From: JAJXWB01 sp039808645
Lineage (GTDB): Bacteria; Pseudomonadota; Alphaproteobacteria; Rhizobiales; Beijerinckiaceae
Direction: 5' to 3'
Length of the DNA: 64,000 bases
Assembly: GCA_039808645.1 (NCBI GenBank)
Contig: JBDHTL010000002.1
Location: 1 to 64,000, forward strand
Part shown: in pieces, positions 1 to 8,291 of the stretch
Layout of the letters: each line of letters opens with the position of its first letter
Numbering within the stretch: the stretch's first letter is position 1
The notes under the pieces: generated by a model
What the model was told of the DNA's origin: nothing
The model's database searches: none
Seen by the model: the letters and a program-made list of their open reading frames with translations, nothing else
Made by a program: the position numbers and the translations under genes

Positions 1-380
1 AAATGTCGTCGATCGGCCGCGAGGAATGGCCCGCGATCACGATGGTGATCTTCCGCAACTACCAGTGGGGCGCGGAGAAGCGCAATTCGACCCTGTGGTA
101 CGACGACAATTTCGTCGGCACGGAACTCGACCCGCATCTCTCCTACGCGCGCGTTGCAGAGGCGTGCGGCTTGAAGGGCGTGGTGGCGAAGACGCAAGGC
201 GAGTTGACCGAGGCCATCGCCAAATCCTGCGAGGACCAGAAAAAGGGCGTCACGACCTTCATCGAGATCGTGCTCAATCAGGAGCTCGGAGAGCCCTTCC
301 GGCGCGACGCGATGAAGAAGCCGGTCGTGGTCGCCGGCATCGATCCCAAGGACATGCGGCCGCAGAAACGAGCTGGGTGA
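1..380 (+). CDS. xsc: Sulfoacetaldehyde acetyltransferase, C-terminal part (5' end outside window)
   Basis: This is the last 125 or so residues of a thiamine-diphosphate enzyme that converts sulfoacetaldehyde and phosphate to acetyl phosphate and sulfite, the desulfonating step of taurine and isethionate breakdown in the cytoplasm. The stretch has the typical Xsc features after the ThDP motif: NYQWGAEKRNSTLWYDDNFVGT, read here as the segments NYQWGAEK and STLWYDDNFVGTEL, and the family tail GEPFRRDAMKKP followed by AGIDPKDMRPQ. The whole protein is normally about 590-600 residues, so roughly four fifths lies upstream of the window. No phosphate acetyltransferase gene follows, although one often does. 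A decayed transposase lies downstream. The family call is strong; physiology cannot be judged without the upstream genes. Confidence 0.9.
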   Translation, partial: MSSIGREEWPAITMVIFRNYQWGAEKRNSTLWYDDNFVGTELDPHLSYARVAEACGLKGVVAKTQGELTEAIAKSCEDQKKGVTTFIEIVLNQELGEPFRRDAMKKPVVVAGIDPKDMRPQKRAG

Positions 381-586
381 CATTGGATAAATTGCGTCCA
401 AACGACGGAGCAAGCGGGAACATCCGCTCGATCTTCGCTTCCTACGATGCAATGGACGGGCTTGCCGAGCCAGCCGACGTAGTCGGCAGCGTCAGCCGCG
501 GCGCGCGGTGGTCGGGCAAGGGAGCGCTCTCGCGATAAGACCGTGGACGGGCGGACACTTGTTCGATCGTTCCGGAAGTACCGCGC
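381..586. other. Intergenic stretch after xsc, no gene seen
   Basis: I find no convincing coding sequence, hairpin terminator or RNA gene in this stretch. Frames that stay open here are arginine-rich and look like GC-driven noise. It leads into the transposase remnant, so it may be part of the same decayed insertion. Confidence 0.5.
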
Positions 587-766
587 TTGTCGCGGCAGGA
601 TCGCCGCGAAACGGAAGAGGCTCCTTCGGTCAAAGATCAGGAGACAGATCCGAAAGTACGACGATCGACGGTTCTTTCAGTCGAAGAAGAGGCCGTCGTC
701 GCTGCGACGAGCCCCCGCCTGGCGCACGCGTCGCTGCTCCGTTGCCAGCAGCCATCGCATGGTCAG
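587..766 (+). mobile_element. Decayed IS481-type transposase fragment
   Basis: A short reading frame carries the words TDPKVRRSTVLSVEEEAVV and, directly after, TSPRLAHASLLRCQQPSHG. From memory these match two neighbouring blocks of IS481-family transposases (the GPK..STVLS.EEEA.. block and the TIPHLTRSSLHRCLQRHGI block). The connecting block, normally FR.HTLLPLDDCLYALQ, is missing, so the fragment has an internal deletion. No catalytic DDE domain and no terminal inverted repeats are visible. It lies exactly between xsc and the convergent BKACE gene, marking an old insertion or rearrangement point. Identification rests on motif recall and not on an alignment. Confidence 0.55.
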
Positions 767-770
767 AGAT

Positions 771-1694
771 CTAGATGGCCGTGCGATTGGCGCCCTTGAG
801 GTGCAGGATCTCGCGCGCTTCGTCCGGGGTCGCGACCTCGAGGCCGAGGCCCTCGATGATCTGGCGGGCGAGGCGCACCTGTTCGGCGTTGGATTCCGCC
901 AGCCGGCCGGGACCAGACCACAGCGAATCCTCGAGGCCCACGCGCACATTGCCGCCGTTGGCCGCAGCCATCGCCGCGATCGGCAGTTGGGCGCGGCCTG
1001 CGCCAAGGACCGACCAGCGATATTTGTCGCCGAACAGCCGGTCGGCCGTCCGCTTCATGTGCATCACGTCTTCGGGATGCGAGCCGGTGCCGCCGAGCAG
1101 GCCGAACACCGTCTGGACGAACAGCGGCGGCTTCACGAGTCCGCGCTCGAGGAAATGCGCGAGGTTGTAGAGATGCGACGTGTCGTAGCACTCGAATTCG
1201 AAGCGCGTGTCGGATTCGGCCATCGTGCGCAGGACGTATTCGATGTCCTGAAACGTGTTGCGGAACACGATGTCCCGGTTGCCGAGCATCTCCGGCTCCC
1301 AGGCGTGCTTGAACTCCTTGAAGCGGTTCAGCATGCCGAACAGGCCGAAATTCATCGAGCCCATGTTGAGCGAGGCCACCTCGGGCTTGTAGGTCTTGGC
1401 GGGCAGCACGCGCTCCTCGACCTTCATGTAGGGCGCGCCGCCGGTCGTCAGGTTGATGACGCAGTTCGAGCGCTGCTTGATCACTTTCAGGAAAGGCGCG
1501 AAGGCTTCGGGCGACTGGTCGGGCTGCCCCGTTTCCGGATTGCGCGCATGCAGATGCACGATGGCCGCGCCCGCCTCCGCCGCGCCGATCGAGGCGTCGA
1601 CGATCTCCTGCGGCGTGACCGGCAGCGCCTTCGACATGCTGGGCGTATGGATGGCGCCGGTCACGGCGCAGGTGATGATGACCTTCTTGCTCAT
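771..1694 (-). CDS. Beta-keto acid cleavage enzyme (BKACE, DUF849)
   Basis: This cytoplasmic Zn-dependent enzyme family condenses a beta-keto acid with acetyl-CoA and splits it into acetoacetate and a new acyl-CoA. The 307-residue length is typical. The N-terminal TCAVTGA, the metal-binding HLHARNP (two histidines near residues 46-48), TTGGAP and the late VGLEDSLW motif (glutamate as metal ligand) are all present, so it should be active. It is the downstream partner of a 3-hydroxyacyl-CoA-dehydrogenase-type gene, with a 28-base gap. That dehydrogenase-BKACE pairing is known from carnitine breakdown, where the dehydrogenase makes 3-dehydrocarnitine and BKACE cleaves it. The true substrate cannot be read from the sequence, because BKACE subgroups differ at a few pocket residues. 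It is the last gene of the minus-strand operon starting with the binding protein. Confidence 0.88.
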   Translation of the reverse strand: MSKKVIITCAVTGAIHTPSMSKALPVTPQEIVDASIGAAEAGAAIVHLHARNPETGQPDQSPEAFAPFLKVIKQRSNCVINLTTGGAPYMKVEERVLPAKTYKPEVASLNMGSMNFGLFGMLNRFKEFKHAWEPEMLGNRDIVFRNTFQDIEYVLRTMAESDTRFEFECYDTSHLYNLAHFLERGLVKPPLFVQTVFGLLGGTGSHPEDVMHMKRTADRLFGDKYRWSVLGAGRAQLPIAAMAAANGGNVRVGLEDSLWSGPGRLAESNAEQVRLARQIIEGLGLEVATPDEAREILHLKGANRTAI

Positions 1695-1722
1695 CGCTTC
1701 GTTCCTCTATCGGGTCCAGAAT

Positions 1723-2679
1723 TCAAGCGTCCTTGGCGGCGTCGCGCTTGTGCGCGGCGAGCGCGGCCAGCCGTTCGTTGCGCCAGCGCGTGCGCCGCGC
1801 CAGCCGCTCCGGCGCGGCCTCGTGCGGCCAGGCCGCGATCACGCGGTCCATGTTGGGCGACTTGTAGACATCCGACTTCGCGCAATCGTCCGCGAGCCGC
1901 TTGTAGAAGCCGGTGTAGCGCGCGCAATAATCGGCGACGCCGCCGGGCGCATTCAGTTCGATCGTCTCGAACGGCCCCATGAACGACCAGCGGAGACCAA
2001 GCCCGTCCTTCACCGTGCGGTCGAGGTCTTCGGCCGACACATAACCTTCGCCGACCAGCCGGAAGGCTTCGGCCAGCAGCGCGCCCTGCAGGCGGTTGAG
2101 AATGAAGCCGTCAGCTTCCTTCAGCACGACAATCGGCGTCTGGCCGATCGAGGCGTAGACGTCCTTCGCGCTCGCAATCGTGTCCGGCGAGGTCCAGGGG
2201 GCGCCGGAGAGTTCGACCAGCGGGATGAGATGCGGCGGATTGACGGGATGGCCGACGAGACAGCGCGAACGGCCGGCAAGCTTCTCCGTGAACCGAGAGG
2301 CGACGATGGCCGACGTCGAGGAAGCGAGGATCGCATGCGGCGGCGCGAGACGATCGAGTTCGGCGAAGAGCGCGATCTTAACGTCCACGTCTTCCGGCCC
2401 GTTCTCCTGCGCGAAATCCGCGCCGGCCAGCGCATCGGCAAGACTTGTGGCGGCCGTGACGCGCGCGGCTGCGCCATCGGGATCGTCAGCAAGGCCGTGT
2501 CGCGCGAGGCCGCGCAATTCCTCGTGAACGAGGCTGGGCGCTGCGGCCAGAGTCGGCGCGTGCGTATCGGTCATCGAAACGCGCCAGCCCGCGCGTGAAA
2601 AAATCGTCGCCCAGGCGCGGCCGATCAGGCCGGAGCCAACGATCGCAACCTTCTTCGCTTCGCTCATGTTCGCACTCAC
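1723..2679 (-). CDS. 3-hydroxyacyl-CoA dehydrogenase family protein, carnitine-dehydrogenase-like
   Basis: This NAD-dependent dehydrogenase probably oxidises the 3-hydroxyl of a small beta-hydroxy acid to supply the neighbouring BKACE. It is 318 residues long, with an N-terminal Rossmann motif VGSGLIGRAWA (residues 11-21), the SSTSAI block and GHPVNPPHLIPLVEL, a wording typical of the L-carnitine dehydrogenase and lambda-crystallin branch more than of fatty-acid beta-oxidation enzymes. The C-terminal helical domain follows, and a thioesterase domain, often fused in carnitine dehydrogenases, is absent. The start codon overlaps the end of the upstream transporter gene by four bases. The substrate class is an inference from the family and the BKACE neighbour. 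Confidence 0.82.
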   Translation of the reverse strand: MSANMSEAKKVAIVGSGLIGRAWATIFSRAGWRVSMTDTHAPTLAAAPSLVHEELRGLARHGLADDPDGAAARVTAATSLADALAGADFAQENGPEDVDVKIALFAELDRLAPPHAILASSTSAIVASRFTEKLAGRSRCLVGHPVNPPHLIPLVELSGAPWTSPDTIASAKDVYASIGQTPIVVLKEADGFILNRLQGALLAEAFRLVGEGYVSAEDLDRTVKDGLGLRWSFMGPFETIELNAPGGVADYCARYTGFYKRLADDCAKSDVYKSPNMDRVIAAWPHEAAPERLARRTRWRNERLAALAAHKRDAAKDA

Positions 2680-5204
2680 AGCCAGAGCACCTTGCGGCGC
2701 AGGTCGTAGTCGTTGCGGAGGTCGGCCGAGGGGCCGATATGAATCACGCGCCCGCGCTCCAGCGCGACAGTCGTGTCGGACAGCGCCAGCGCCAGATCGA
2801 GGTGATGGTCGACTATCACGATCGCCACTTCCTGGCGCAGGCGGTCGAATGTTTCGAACAGGGTCTCGACCACGGCGGGCGCAAGTCCCTCGAAGGGCTC
2901 GTCGAGCAGGAGAATGCGCACGTCGCCCGAGAGCGCGCGCGCAACCGCCAGCATCTGCTGCTCACCGCCGGAGAGATAGTCGGCGGGCGTATCCAGCCGC
3001 TCACGCAGCCGCGGGAAATAGTCGAAGACGCGCTCCTCGCTCCAGTGGACGCCCTGCCCGGTCATGCGGCGCAGACGCCCGAGCTCGAGGTTCTGCGCGA
3101 CGCTCATGCCGGCGAACAGACCACGCCCCTGCGGCACATAGCCGACGCCGTTGCGCGCGATCGCCGCGGAGGGAAGTCCGACGAGTTCGACGCCATTGAG
3201 CTTGATCGAGCCGCTGGACGCCGGCGCTATGCCGGTCAGCGTCTTCAGCAGGGTCGACTTGCCGGCGCCGTTGCGGCCGAGCAGCGCGACGATCTCGTTC
3301 TGGCGAACGGTGAGATCGACATCATTGAGAATGTGGCTCTTGCCGTAGAATGTGTTGACCCCCGATGCCGTGAGAAGCGGCGCCGCGGTCGCGGCCGTTT
3401 CGCGCATTTTCGCCGCAACGGTCGCGGCGCCGGAGCCGATATAGACCTCCTGCACCGCCCGGCTCGCGCGCGCGGCCTCCACGTCGCCGTCGAGCAGGAC
3501 CTGGCCGTTGTTCATGACCGTGACGTGATCGGCGAGCTGGAACACGCGGTCGATGTCGTGCTCCACGAGCAGGACCGGTAGGTCGTGCGAAATGCGCTTG
3601 ATGATATTGCCGATGCGCTCGCGCTCGGCGGCGGACAGGCCCGCGAGCGGCTCGTCGAGCAGCAGGACGCGCGGGCGGCTTGCCAGCGCCAGCCCCATGT
3701 CGAGCAGGCGCTGCCCGCCGTAGGAGAGCGAACCGGCTTCGGCCTTCTCCATGCCGGCAAGCCCAAGATAGCGCAGCATCTCCTGCGTGCGTTCGTTGAC
3801 CTGCGGTATGCCGTCGGCTGGCCGCCAGGGGTTGAAGCGCGCGGGATCGCGCGCCTGCACGGCAAGGCGGACATTCTCCTCGACGTCGAGCGCCGGGAAG
3901 AGATTGGTGATCTGGAAGGAGCGGCCGATGCCGGCCGTCGCGATGGCTTCCGGCGAGAGCCCCGCAATGGACTGACCCAGCAGCGTCACCTGGCCCTTGT
4001 CGGGCGCATAGAGGCCCGAGAGAAGGTTGAAGGCGGTCGTCTTGCCGGCGCCGTTCGGACCGATAAGCGCATGCAGCGTGCGGTCGACCACCGTGATGTC
4101 GACATCCTGCACGGCGCGCAGGCCGCCAAACGTCTTCACGATGCCCTGAGCGGCGAGCACGGGGCCTTTGCTCTCGGCGGCCGGCAACAGATAGGCCGGC
4201 AACGGCAGGTCCTCGGTGCGTCGACCGGCCATGGCGGCGGCTTCGATTGTCTTCTTCCGCAAGGGCGCGAGCGCCGCGTCGACGACGCCGACGAGTCCGT
4301 TGGGCGAAAAAACGATGAAGCCGACGAACAGCAGGCCGAACCAGAGCTGCCAGTTCTCCGTGTAGATCGACAGGAACTCGCGGAACAGAACGAAAAACAA
4401 GGCGCCGATGGCCGGCCCGACGAAGCTGCGCATGCCGCCGATGACGACCATGGCGAGCAACTCGCCGGAGAAGGCGACGGAGATCGGATCGGCCGATGTC
4501 ATGCGGTTCTTGTAAAGAAGCAGCATGCCGGCAAGGCCGGTCAGCGTCGCCGACAGGACGAAGGCGACAAGCTTGTAGCGATTGGTCGGGTAGCCGAGGA
4601 AGCGCGCGCGCTGCTCGTTCTCGCGGATGGCGACGAGCACGCTGCCGAGCGGCGAACGATGGAAACGCCAGAGGCAGACGGCGATGAGGAAGGCAATGAT
4701 GGCGACGAAAGCGTAATAGGCGGCATTGGTCTCGAGGCTCGCGCCAGCGAGGATCGGGCGCGTGATTCCGCCGATGCCGTTCTCGCCGCCCGTCACGTCG
4801 GTCCAGCGGAAGGCCACGGTGTAGACCATGGCCGCGAAGGCAAGCGTCAGCAGCGAGAAATACACGCCGCGTCGGCGCAGGATCAGCGCCCCGAGCAGCG
4901 CCGAAAGGATCAGCACGCAGGCGAGACCGGCCAGCACCGGCAGGACGAACGAGCCCGGCGCCATGCGCAATTGCAGCAGCGCCGCGATATAGGCTGCGAG
5001 CCCGAACCAGACGCCGTGACCGAAGGAAACGAGGCCCGTGTAGCCGACGAGAATGTTGAGGGCCATGCAGGCGATGGCGTAGACGACGACTTCCGTCGCC
5101 GATGTCGTGGTGAGGCCCAGCACGCCGAGCGCCGCGGGCAGCACCGCGAGCATGGCGGCGATGGCGAGCAATTGCAGGGGTGCGAGGCGTCGCAGCTTGT
5201 CCAT
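2676..5204 (-). CDS. Fused Liv-type ABC transporter: LivM permease + LivG ATPase + LivF ATPase
   Basis: One 842-residue protein carries three transporter parts that are normally separate. Residues 1 to about 320 are a LivM-type permease with several membrane segments and the family words GYTGLVSFGHG and TGGENGIGGI. From about 345 to 590 comes a LivG-type ATPase (Walker A GPNGAGKTT near residue 380, signature LSYGGQ, Walker B LLLDEP). From about 605 to the end comes a LivF-type ATPase (Walker A GRNGAGKST near residue 640, signature LSGGEQQ, LLLDEPFEGLAP). With LivH and the binding protein upstream it would form a complete importer for an organic acid or amino-acid-like solute. No stop or frameshift separates the domains, so this is a real fusion. 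A second fusion of the same order occurs at 42835-45417. Confidence 0.93.
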   Translation of the reverse strand: MDKLRRLAPLQLLAIAAMLAVLPAALGVLGLTTTSATEVVVYAIACMALNILVGYTGLVSFGHGVWFGLAAYIAALLQLRMAPGSFVLPVLAGLACVLILSALLGALILRRRGVYFSLLTLAFAAMVYTVAFRWTDVTGGENGIGGITRPILAGASLETNAAYYAFVAIIAFLIAVCLWRFHRSPLGSVLVAIRENEQRARFLGYPTNRYKLVAFVLSATLTGLAGMLLLYKNRMTSADPISVAFSGELLAMVVIGGMRSFVGPAIGALFFVLFREFLSIYTENWQLWFGLLFVGFIVFSPNGLVGVVDAALAPLRKKTIEAAAMAGRRTEDLPLPAYLLPAAESKGPVLAAQGIVKTFGGLRAVQDVDITVVDRTLHALIGPNGAGKTTAFNLLSGLYAPDKGQVTLLGQSIAGLSPEAIATAGIGRSFQITNLFPALDVEENVRLAVQARDPARFNPWRPADGIPQVNERTQEMLRYLGLAGMEKAEAGSLSYGGQRLLDMGLALASRPRVLLLDEPLAGLSAAERERIGNIIKRISHDLPVLLVEHDIDRVFQLADHVTVMNNGQVLLDGDVEAARASRAVQEVYIGSGAATVAAKMRETAATAAPLLTASGVNTFYGKSHILNDVDLTVRQNEIVALLGRNGAGKSTLLKTLTGIAPASSGSIKLNGVELVGLPSAAIARNGVGYVPQGRGLFAGMSVAQNLELGRLRRMTGQGVHWSEERVFDYFPRLRERLDTPADYLSGGEQQMLAVARALSGDVRILLLDEPFEGLAPAVVETLFETFDRLRQEVAIVIVDHHLDLALALSDTTVALERGRVIHIGPSADLRNDYDLRRKVLWL

Positions 5205-5213
5205 CGCGGGCGC

Positions 5214-6092
5214 CTATTCGAAACGGGCGATGCGCTCGCCCAGCAGACCGCGCGGACGCACGAGCAGGACGATCAACATCAGCAGGTAGATTGCCGCGGT
5301 TGAGCCCGCCGAATAGCCGATGGCGATCATCACGCCCTTGACCAGTCCGACGAGCAGCGCGGCGATGACGACGCCCCAGAAGGAGCCGAGACCGCCGATG
5401 ACGACCACGACGAAGGCCGGCGTGATGATTTCCGCGCCCATGGCCGGATGCACGGCGTAGATCGGCGCGAGCAGCACGCCGGCAAGGCCCGCGAGCCCGA
5501 TGCCGAGGCCGGCGACGACGGCCATGTACGGCTGAAGCGAAATGCCGAGCGCGCCGACCATGTCCGGATTCTGCACGCCGGCGCGCACCACGCGGCCGAA
5601 CGAGGTTTTCTGCAGCAGGAGCCAGAGGCCGGCGACGCAGAGGATGGCGATGGCGAGCAGGATGGTGCGGTAATAGGAATAGACGAAATCGCCGATGAAG
5701 ACCTGCCCCTTCAGGTAGCTCGGGATGGAATAGGAGAGAGGCGGCGCGCCGAAGATCATGCGCAGCGCCTGTTCCGCCACCATCGCGAGGCCGAAGGTCA
5801 GCAGCAGCGAAAGAATCGGATCGCTGCGATAGAAACGGCGAAACAGCGTGCGCTCGATGACGATGCCGAGAATGCCGACGAGCGCCGGCGCCACCGCCAG
5901 AGATCCGCCAAAGCCGATATAGGGCGAGAGCACGAGCGTGAGATAGGCGCCGATGGCGAAGAAAGCGCCATGCGCGAGATTGACCACGCCGCCGAGCGAG
6001 AAGATCAGCGACAGGCCGAGCGCGATCAGCAGGTAGTAGACCCCGTCGAGAAGGCCGTTGACGATCTGCTGCAGGAACAGGATGGCGGACAA
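5214..6092 (-). CDS. Liv-type ABC transporter permease (LivH family)
   Basis: This inner-membrane permease of the branched-chain-amino-acid/HAAT importer class has 292 residues and about eight hydrophobic segments. It carries the family words GLSLIFSLGGVVNLAHGAF near the N terminus and VVVIGGLGSFWGVVIAALLVG near the C terminus, and ends in LLVRPRGLLGE. It should pair with the fused LivM part downstream, nine bases away, and use the binding protein encoded upstream. A perfect stem-loop separates it from the binding-protein gene. Ligand specificity lies in the binding protein, not here. Confidence 0.92.
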   Translation of the reverse strand: MSAILFLQQIVNGLLDGVYYLLIALGLSLIFSLGGVVNLAHGAFFAIGAYLTLVLSPYIGFGGSLAVAPALVGILGIVIERTLFRRFYRSDPILSLLLTFGLAMVAEQALRMIFGAPPLSYSIPSYLKGQVFIGDFVYSYYRTILLAIAILCVAGLWLLLQKTSFGRVVRAGVQNPDMVGALGISLQPYMAVVAGLGIGLAGLAGVLLAPIYAVHPAMGAEIITPAFVVVVIGGLGSFWGVVIAALLVGLVKGVMIAIGYSAGSTAAIYLLMLIVLLVRPRGLLGERIARFE

Positions 6093-6132
6093 GTTTTCGG
6101 TCCCGGCCGGCGGGCGGCGTCATACAAGGCGG

Positions 6133-6159
6133 CGGCCGGCGTCCGAGAGACGCCGGCCG
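6133..6159 (-). promoter_or_regulatory. Intercistronic stem-loop between binding-protein and permease genes
   Basis: An 11-base-pair perfect GC-rich inverted repeat (CGGCCGGCGTC and its complement) surrounds a five-base loop, in the gap between the binding-protein stop codon and the LivH start. No T-run follows in the direction of transcription, so it is unlikely to be a full terminator. Such hairpins after binding-protein genes commonly protect the upstream mRNA or cause partial termination, giving more binding protein than permease. The role is inferred from position. Confidence 0.6.
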
Positions 6160-6169
6160 TCGTTTCAGT

Positions 6170-7417
6170 TCAGCCCGCGAAGGTGCAGGAATTCTCTTCC
6201 TTCGTCGCCGCGATCGCCTCCAGCGGCTCGTCCGGCCCGGGCACGGCGGCGGAGGAGGTGAAGATGTCCCACTGGTTCTTGATCTTGTCGGCGGGAATGG
6301 CGGTGACCGCGTACATTTCGTGCATGAGCTGATGGTCGCTCGCGCGGAAATAGCCTTGCCGGGTCTTCAGCACGTCGAACTTGGCGCCCTTCTCGAAATG
6401 CTCGACCAGCTTGACCGAGTCCGTGGACTTGGTTTCGCGCATGGCGTCGGTCACGATCCTGGCGGCGATGTAATCGCCCCACGCCTGGTTTTCGGGCGGC
6501 TTGCCGTACTTCTTGGTGAAGGCGGCGACAAACGCCTTGGAGCCCGGCGTCTCCAGCAGGTGATGCCAGACGACGGGCCATGTGCCGACGAAATTGCCCT
6601 TGCCCGCCGCCCAGGCGAGCGCGGTGTCGAAGCCGAAGCCGCTGACCGGGAAAGTCAGGCCGAATTCCGAGTACTGCTTGAGGAAGTTGGTGATCTGGTT
6701 GCCCGCGAGATTGAGCACGACGAGATCGGGCTTGGCGTTGCGGATCTTCAGCAGGTAGGACGAGAAGTCCGTCGCATCGGTCGGCACGAGTTCGTCGCCG
6801 GCGAACTTGCCGCCGTTGGCGCCCAGGAACCTGCGCGCCACGCTGATGAGATCGTGGCCGAAGGCATAGTCGGCCGTGAGCGAATACCAGCTCTTGTCCT
6901 TGATCAGCCCGTCCTTCAGGAAGGAGCGGCCGACCGACTTCACATACATCGAGTTCTGCGACTCGACATGGAACATGAAGCGCTTGCAATCCTTGCCGCG
7001 CAGAGCGTCGGAATTGGCGCCGGTGTTGACGAACATCGTCTTGTTGCGCTCGGCGACCTGCGCGATCGTCAGGGCGGAAGCGGATGAAATCTCGCCGATG
7101 ATGCAGGCGACCTTGTCGCGCTCGATCATGCGCTCGGCCTTGGTGGAGGCGGTCTGCGGATTGACCGAATCTTCCTTCAGCAATTCGATCTTGCGGCCGT
7201 TGACGCCGCCCGCCGCATTGATCTCCTCGACGGCGAGGTCGATCGCCATGACCGCATATTCGCCGAGCGGCCCGAGAAAGCCGGTGCGCGGCGTGAGATG
7301 GCCGATGCGCAGCACATCCGACTGCGCGCGCAGGACCGCCGGCGCGCCGATCAGCGCCGCCGCGCCGACCGCGCCCTGGATGAGGCCGCGACGTGAAAGG
7401 TTGGAATCGACAGGCAT
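6170..7417 (-). CDS. Liv-type ABC transporter substrate-binding protein, Tat-exported
   Basis: This periplasmic binding protein (type 1 fold, 415 residues) should capture the ligand for the LivH and fused LivMGF importer. The N terminus has a twin-arginine signal, SRRGLIQGAVGAAALIGAPA, with a cleavage region around VLRAQSD. The mature part opens with LRIGHLTPRTGFLGPLGEY and continues with AVEEINAAGGVNGRK and SSASALTIAQVAE, all typical of this class. The branched-chain amino acid label is generic; members bind many organic acids and aromatics. It is the first gene of an operon with LivH, LivMGF, dehydrogenase and BKACE, so the ligand is probably the substrate of those enzymes. A GntR gene is divergent. 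Confidence 0.92.
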   Translation of the reverse strand: MPVDSNLSRRGLIQGAVGAAALIGAPAVLRAQSDVLRIGHLTPRTGFLGPLGEYAVMAIDLAVEEINAAGGVNGRKIELLKEDSVNPQTASTKAERMIERDKVACIIGEISSASALTIAQVAERNKTMFVNTGANSDALRGKDCKRFMFHVESQNSMYVKSVGRSFLKDGLIKDKSWYSLTADYAFGHDLISVARRFLGANGGKFAGDELVPTDATDFSSYLLKIRNAKPDLVVLNLAGNQITNFLKQYSEFGLTFPVSGFGFDTALAWAAGKGNFVGTWPVVWHHLLETPGSKAFVAAFTKKYGKPPENQAWGDYIAARIVTDAMRETKSTDSVKLVEHFEKGAKFDVLKTRQGYFRASDHQLMHEMYAVTAIPADKIKNQWDIFTSSAAVPGPDEPLEAIAATKEENSCTFAG

Positions 7418-7490
7418 GATGCTCCTCCTGTTGCGCCGCGTTTAGCGGTCTTGCCGTCCACCGTGCCGTTCGCGCCGCGCGCGCCGCCGG

Positions 7491-7519
7491 TTGCCGTGAT
7501 CTGTGATCACAGTTATGCT
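7491..7519 (+). promoter_or_regulatory. Promoter of the GntR gene with embedded GntR operator
   Basis: A -35-like TTGCCG (7491-7496) and a -10-like TATGCT (7514-7519) are 17 bases apart. The spacer contains the perfect 12-base palindrome CTGTGATCACAG (7501-7512). Its placement fits repression by the GntR protein encoded next door, which would control itself and probably the divergent transport operon. Both the promoter match and the protein-site pairing are inferred. Confidence 0.5.
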
Positions 7520-7565
7520 GACGGAGAAGCGGGAGATTGTCCAGCATGTTTTCGGAGCCGCCCGA

Positions 7566-8264
7566 ATGAACGAGATGACGTTCGAGCAGTTCGCCCCGCT
7601 GGACCGGCAGACGCTCGGCGCACGCGCCTATACCCAGATCGCCGACCTCATGATCGCCGGCAAGCTCGCTCCGGGCGAGAAACTCTCGCTGCGCACGACC
7701 GCCGATGCGCTCGGCGTATCGATGACGCCCGTGCGCGAGGCCGTGGCGCGCCTCGTGTCCGACGGCGCGCTCGAGACGACGCCGAACCGCGCCATCCGCG
7801 TGCCGATCATGAGCGTCTCGCAATTCCGCGATCTGACGAAGGCGCGCATCGCCATTGAAGGCCATGCGGCGGCGGAGGCTGCGCGCAACCGGTCGGAAGA
7901 CGACATTGCGCGGCTGCGCGAGGCGGACCGGGCCTTCGGCGCGCAGCGGCGTTTGCGCAGGCCCGATCTTGCGCAGGCCGTCGAACTCAACAAGGAATTC
8001 CACTTCGCGCTCTATGCCGCCGCCAGTTCCGCCGTTCTGATGGACATCATCCGCGCGTTGTGGCTGAAGGCTGGGCCAGTGCTCAATCTCGACCTGCGCG
8101 CCAACAAGGACCGCATCGCCACGTCGCGCGCGGTCGAGTTTCACGGCGCCGCGCTCGCGGCTGTGACCAATCGGAGGCCCGCCGCAGCGCGCGACGCGAT
8201 TGCCGAAGACATATCGACTGCCGCAGACTTCATTCTCGCCCACGGCCGGCTCATCGAGAGCTGA
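7566..8264 (+). CDS. GntR-family transcriptional regulator (FadR/FCD subfamily)
   Basis: This 232-residue DNA-binding regulator has an N-terminal winged helix-turn-helix (AYTQIADLMIAGKLAPGEKL, then ALGVSMTPVREAVARLVSDGAL) and a helical FCD ligand domain with the metal-site pattern FHFALYAAA and the later histidine in VEFHGAAL. It probably senses the imported compound or a metabolite. An upstream ATG at 7503 would put the start inside the operator and before the likely transcription start, so the internal ATG at 7566 is chosen. It is divergent from the binding-protein operon and followed after 27 bases by an SDR gene. Confidence 0.88.
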   Translation: MNEMTFEQFAPLDRQTLGARAYTQIADLMIAGKLAPGEKLSLRTTADALGVSMTPVREAVARLVSDGALETTPNRAIRVPIMSVSQFRDLTKARIAIEGHAAAEAARNRSEDDIARLREADRAFGAQRRLRRPDLAQAVELNKEFHFALYAAASSAVLMDIIRALWLKAGPVLNLDLRANKDRIATSRAVEFHGAALAAVTNRRPAAARDAIAEDISTAADFILAHGRLIES

Positions 8265-8291
8265 GGCCCATCCGTTCACCCTGGAGACATC

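Noticed and set aside
3322..6123. Open frame of 933 codons alongside LivMGF and LivH on the same strand
   Set aside because: It crosses two real genes in another frame, is arginine-rich and has no recognisable motif.
7503..7565. Upstream start codon for the first GntR gene
   Set aside because: It lies inside the palindromic operator and before the probable transcription start; the next ATG gives the family N terminus.
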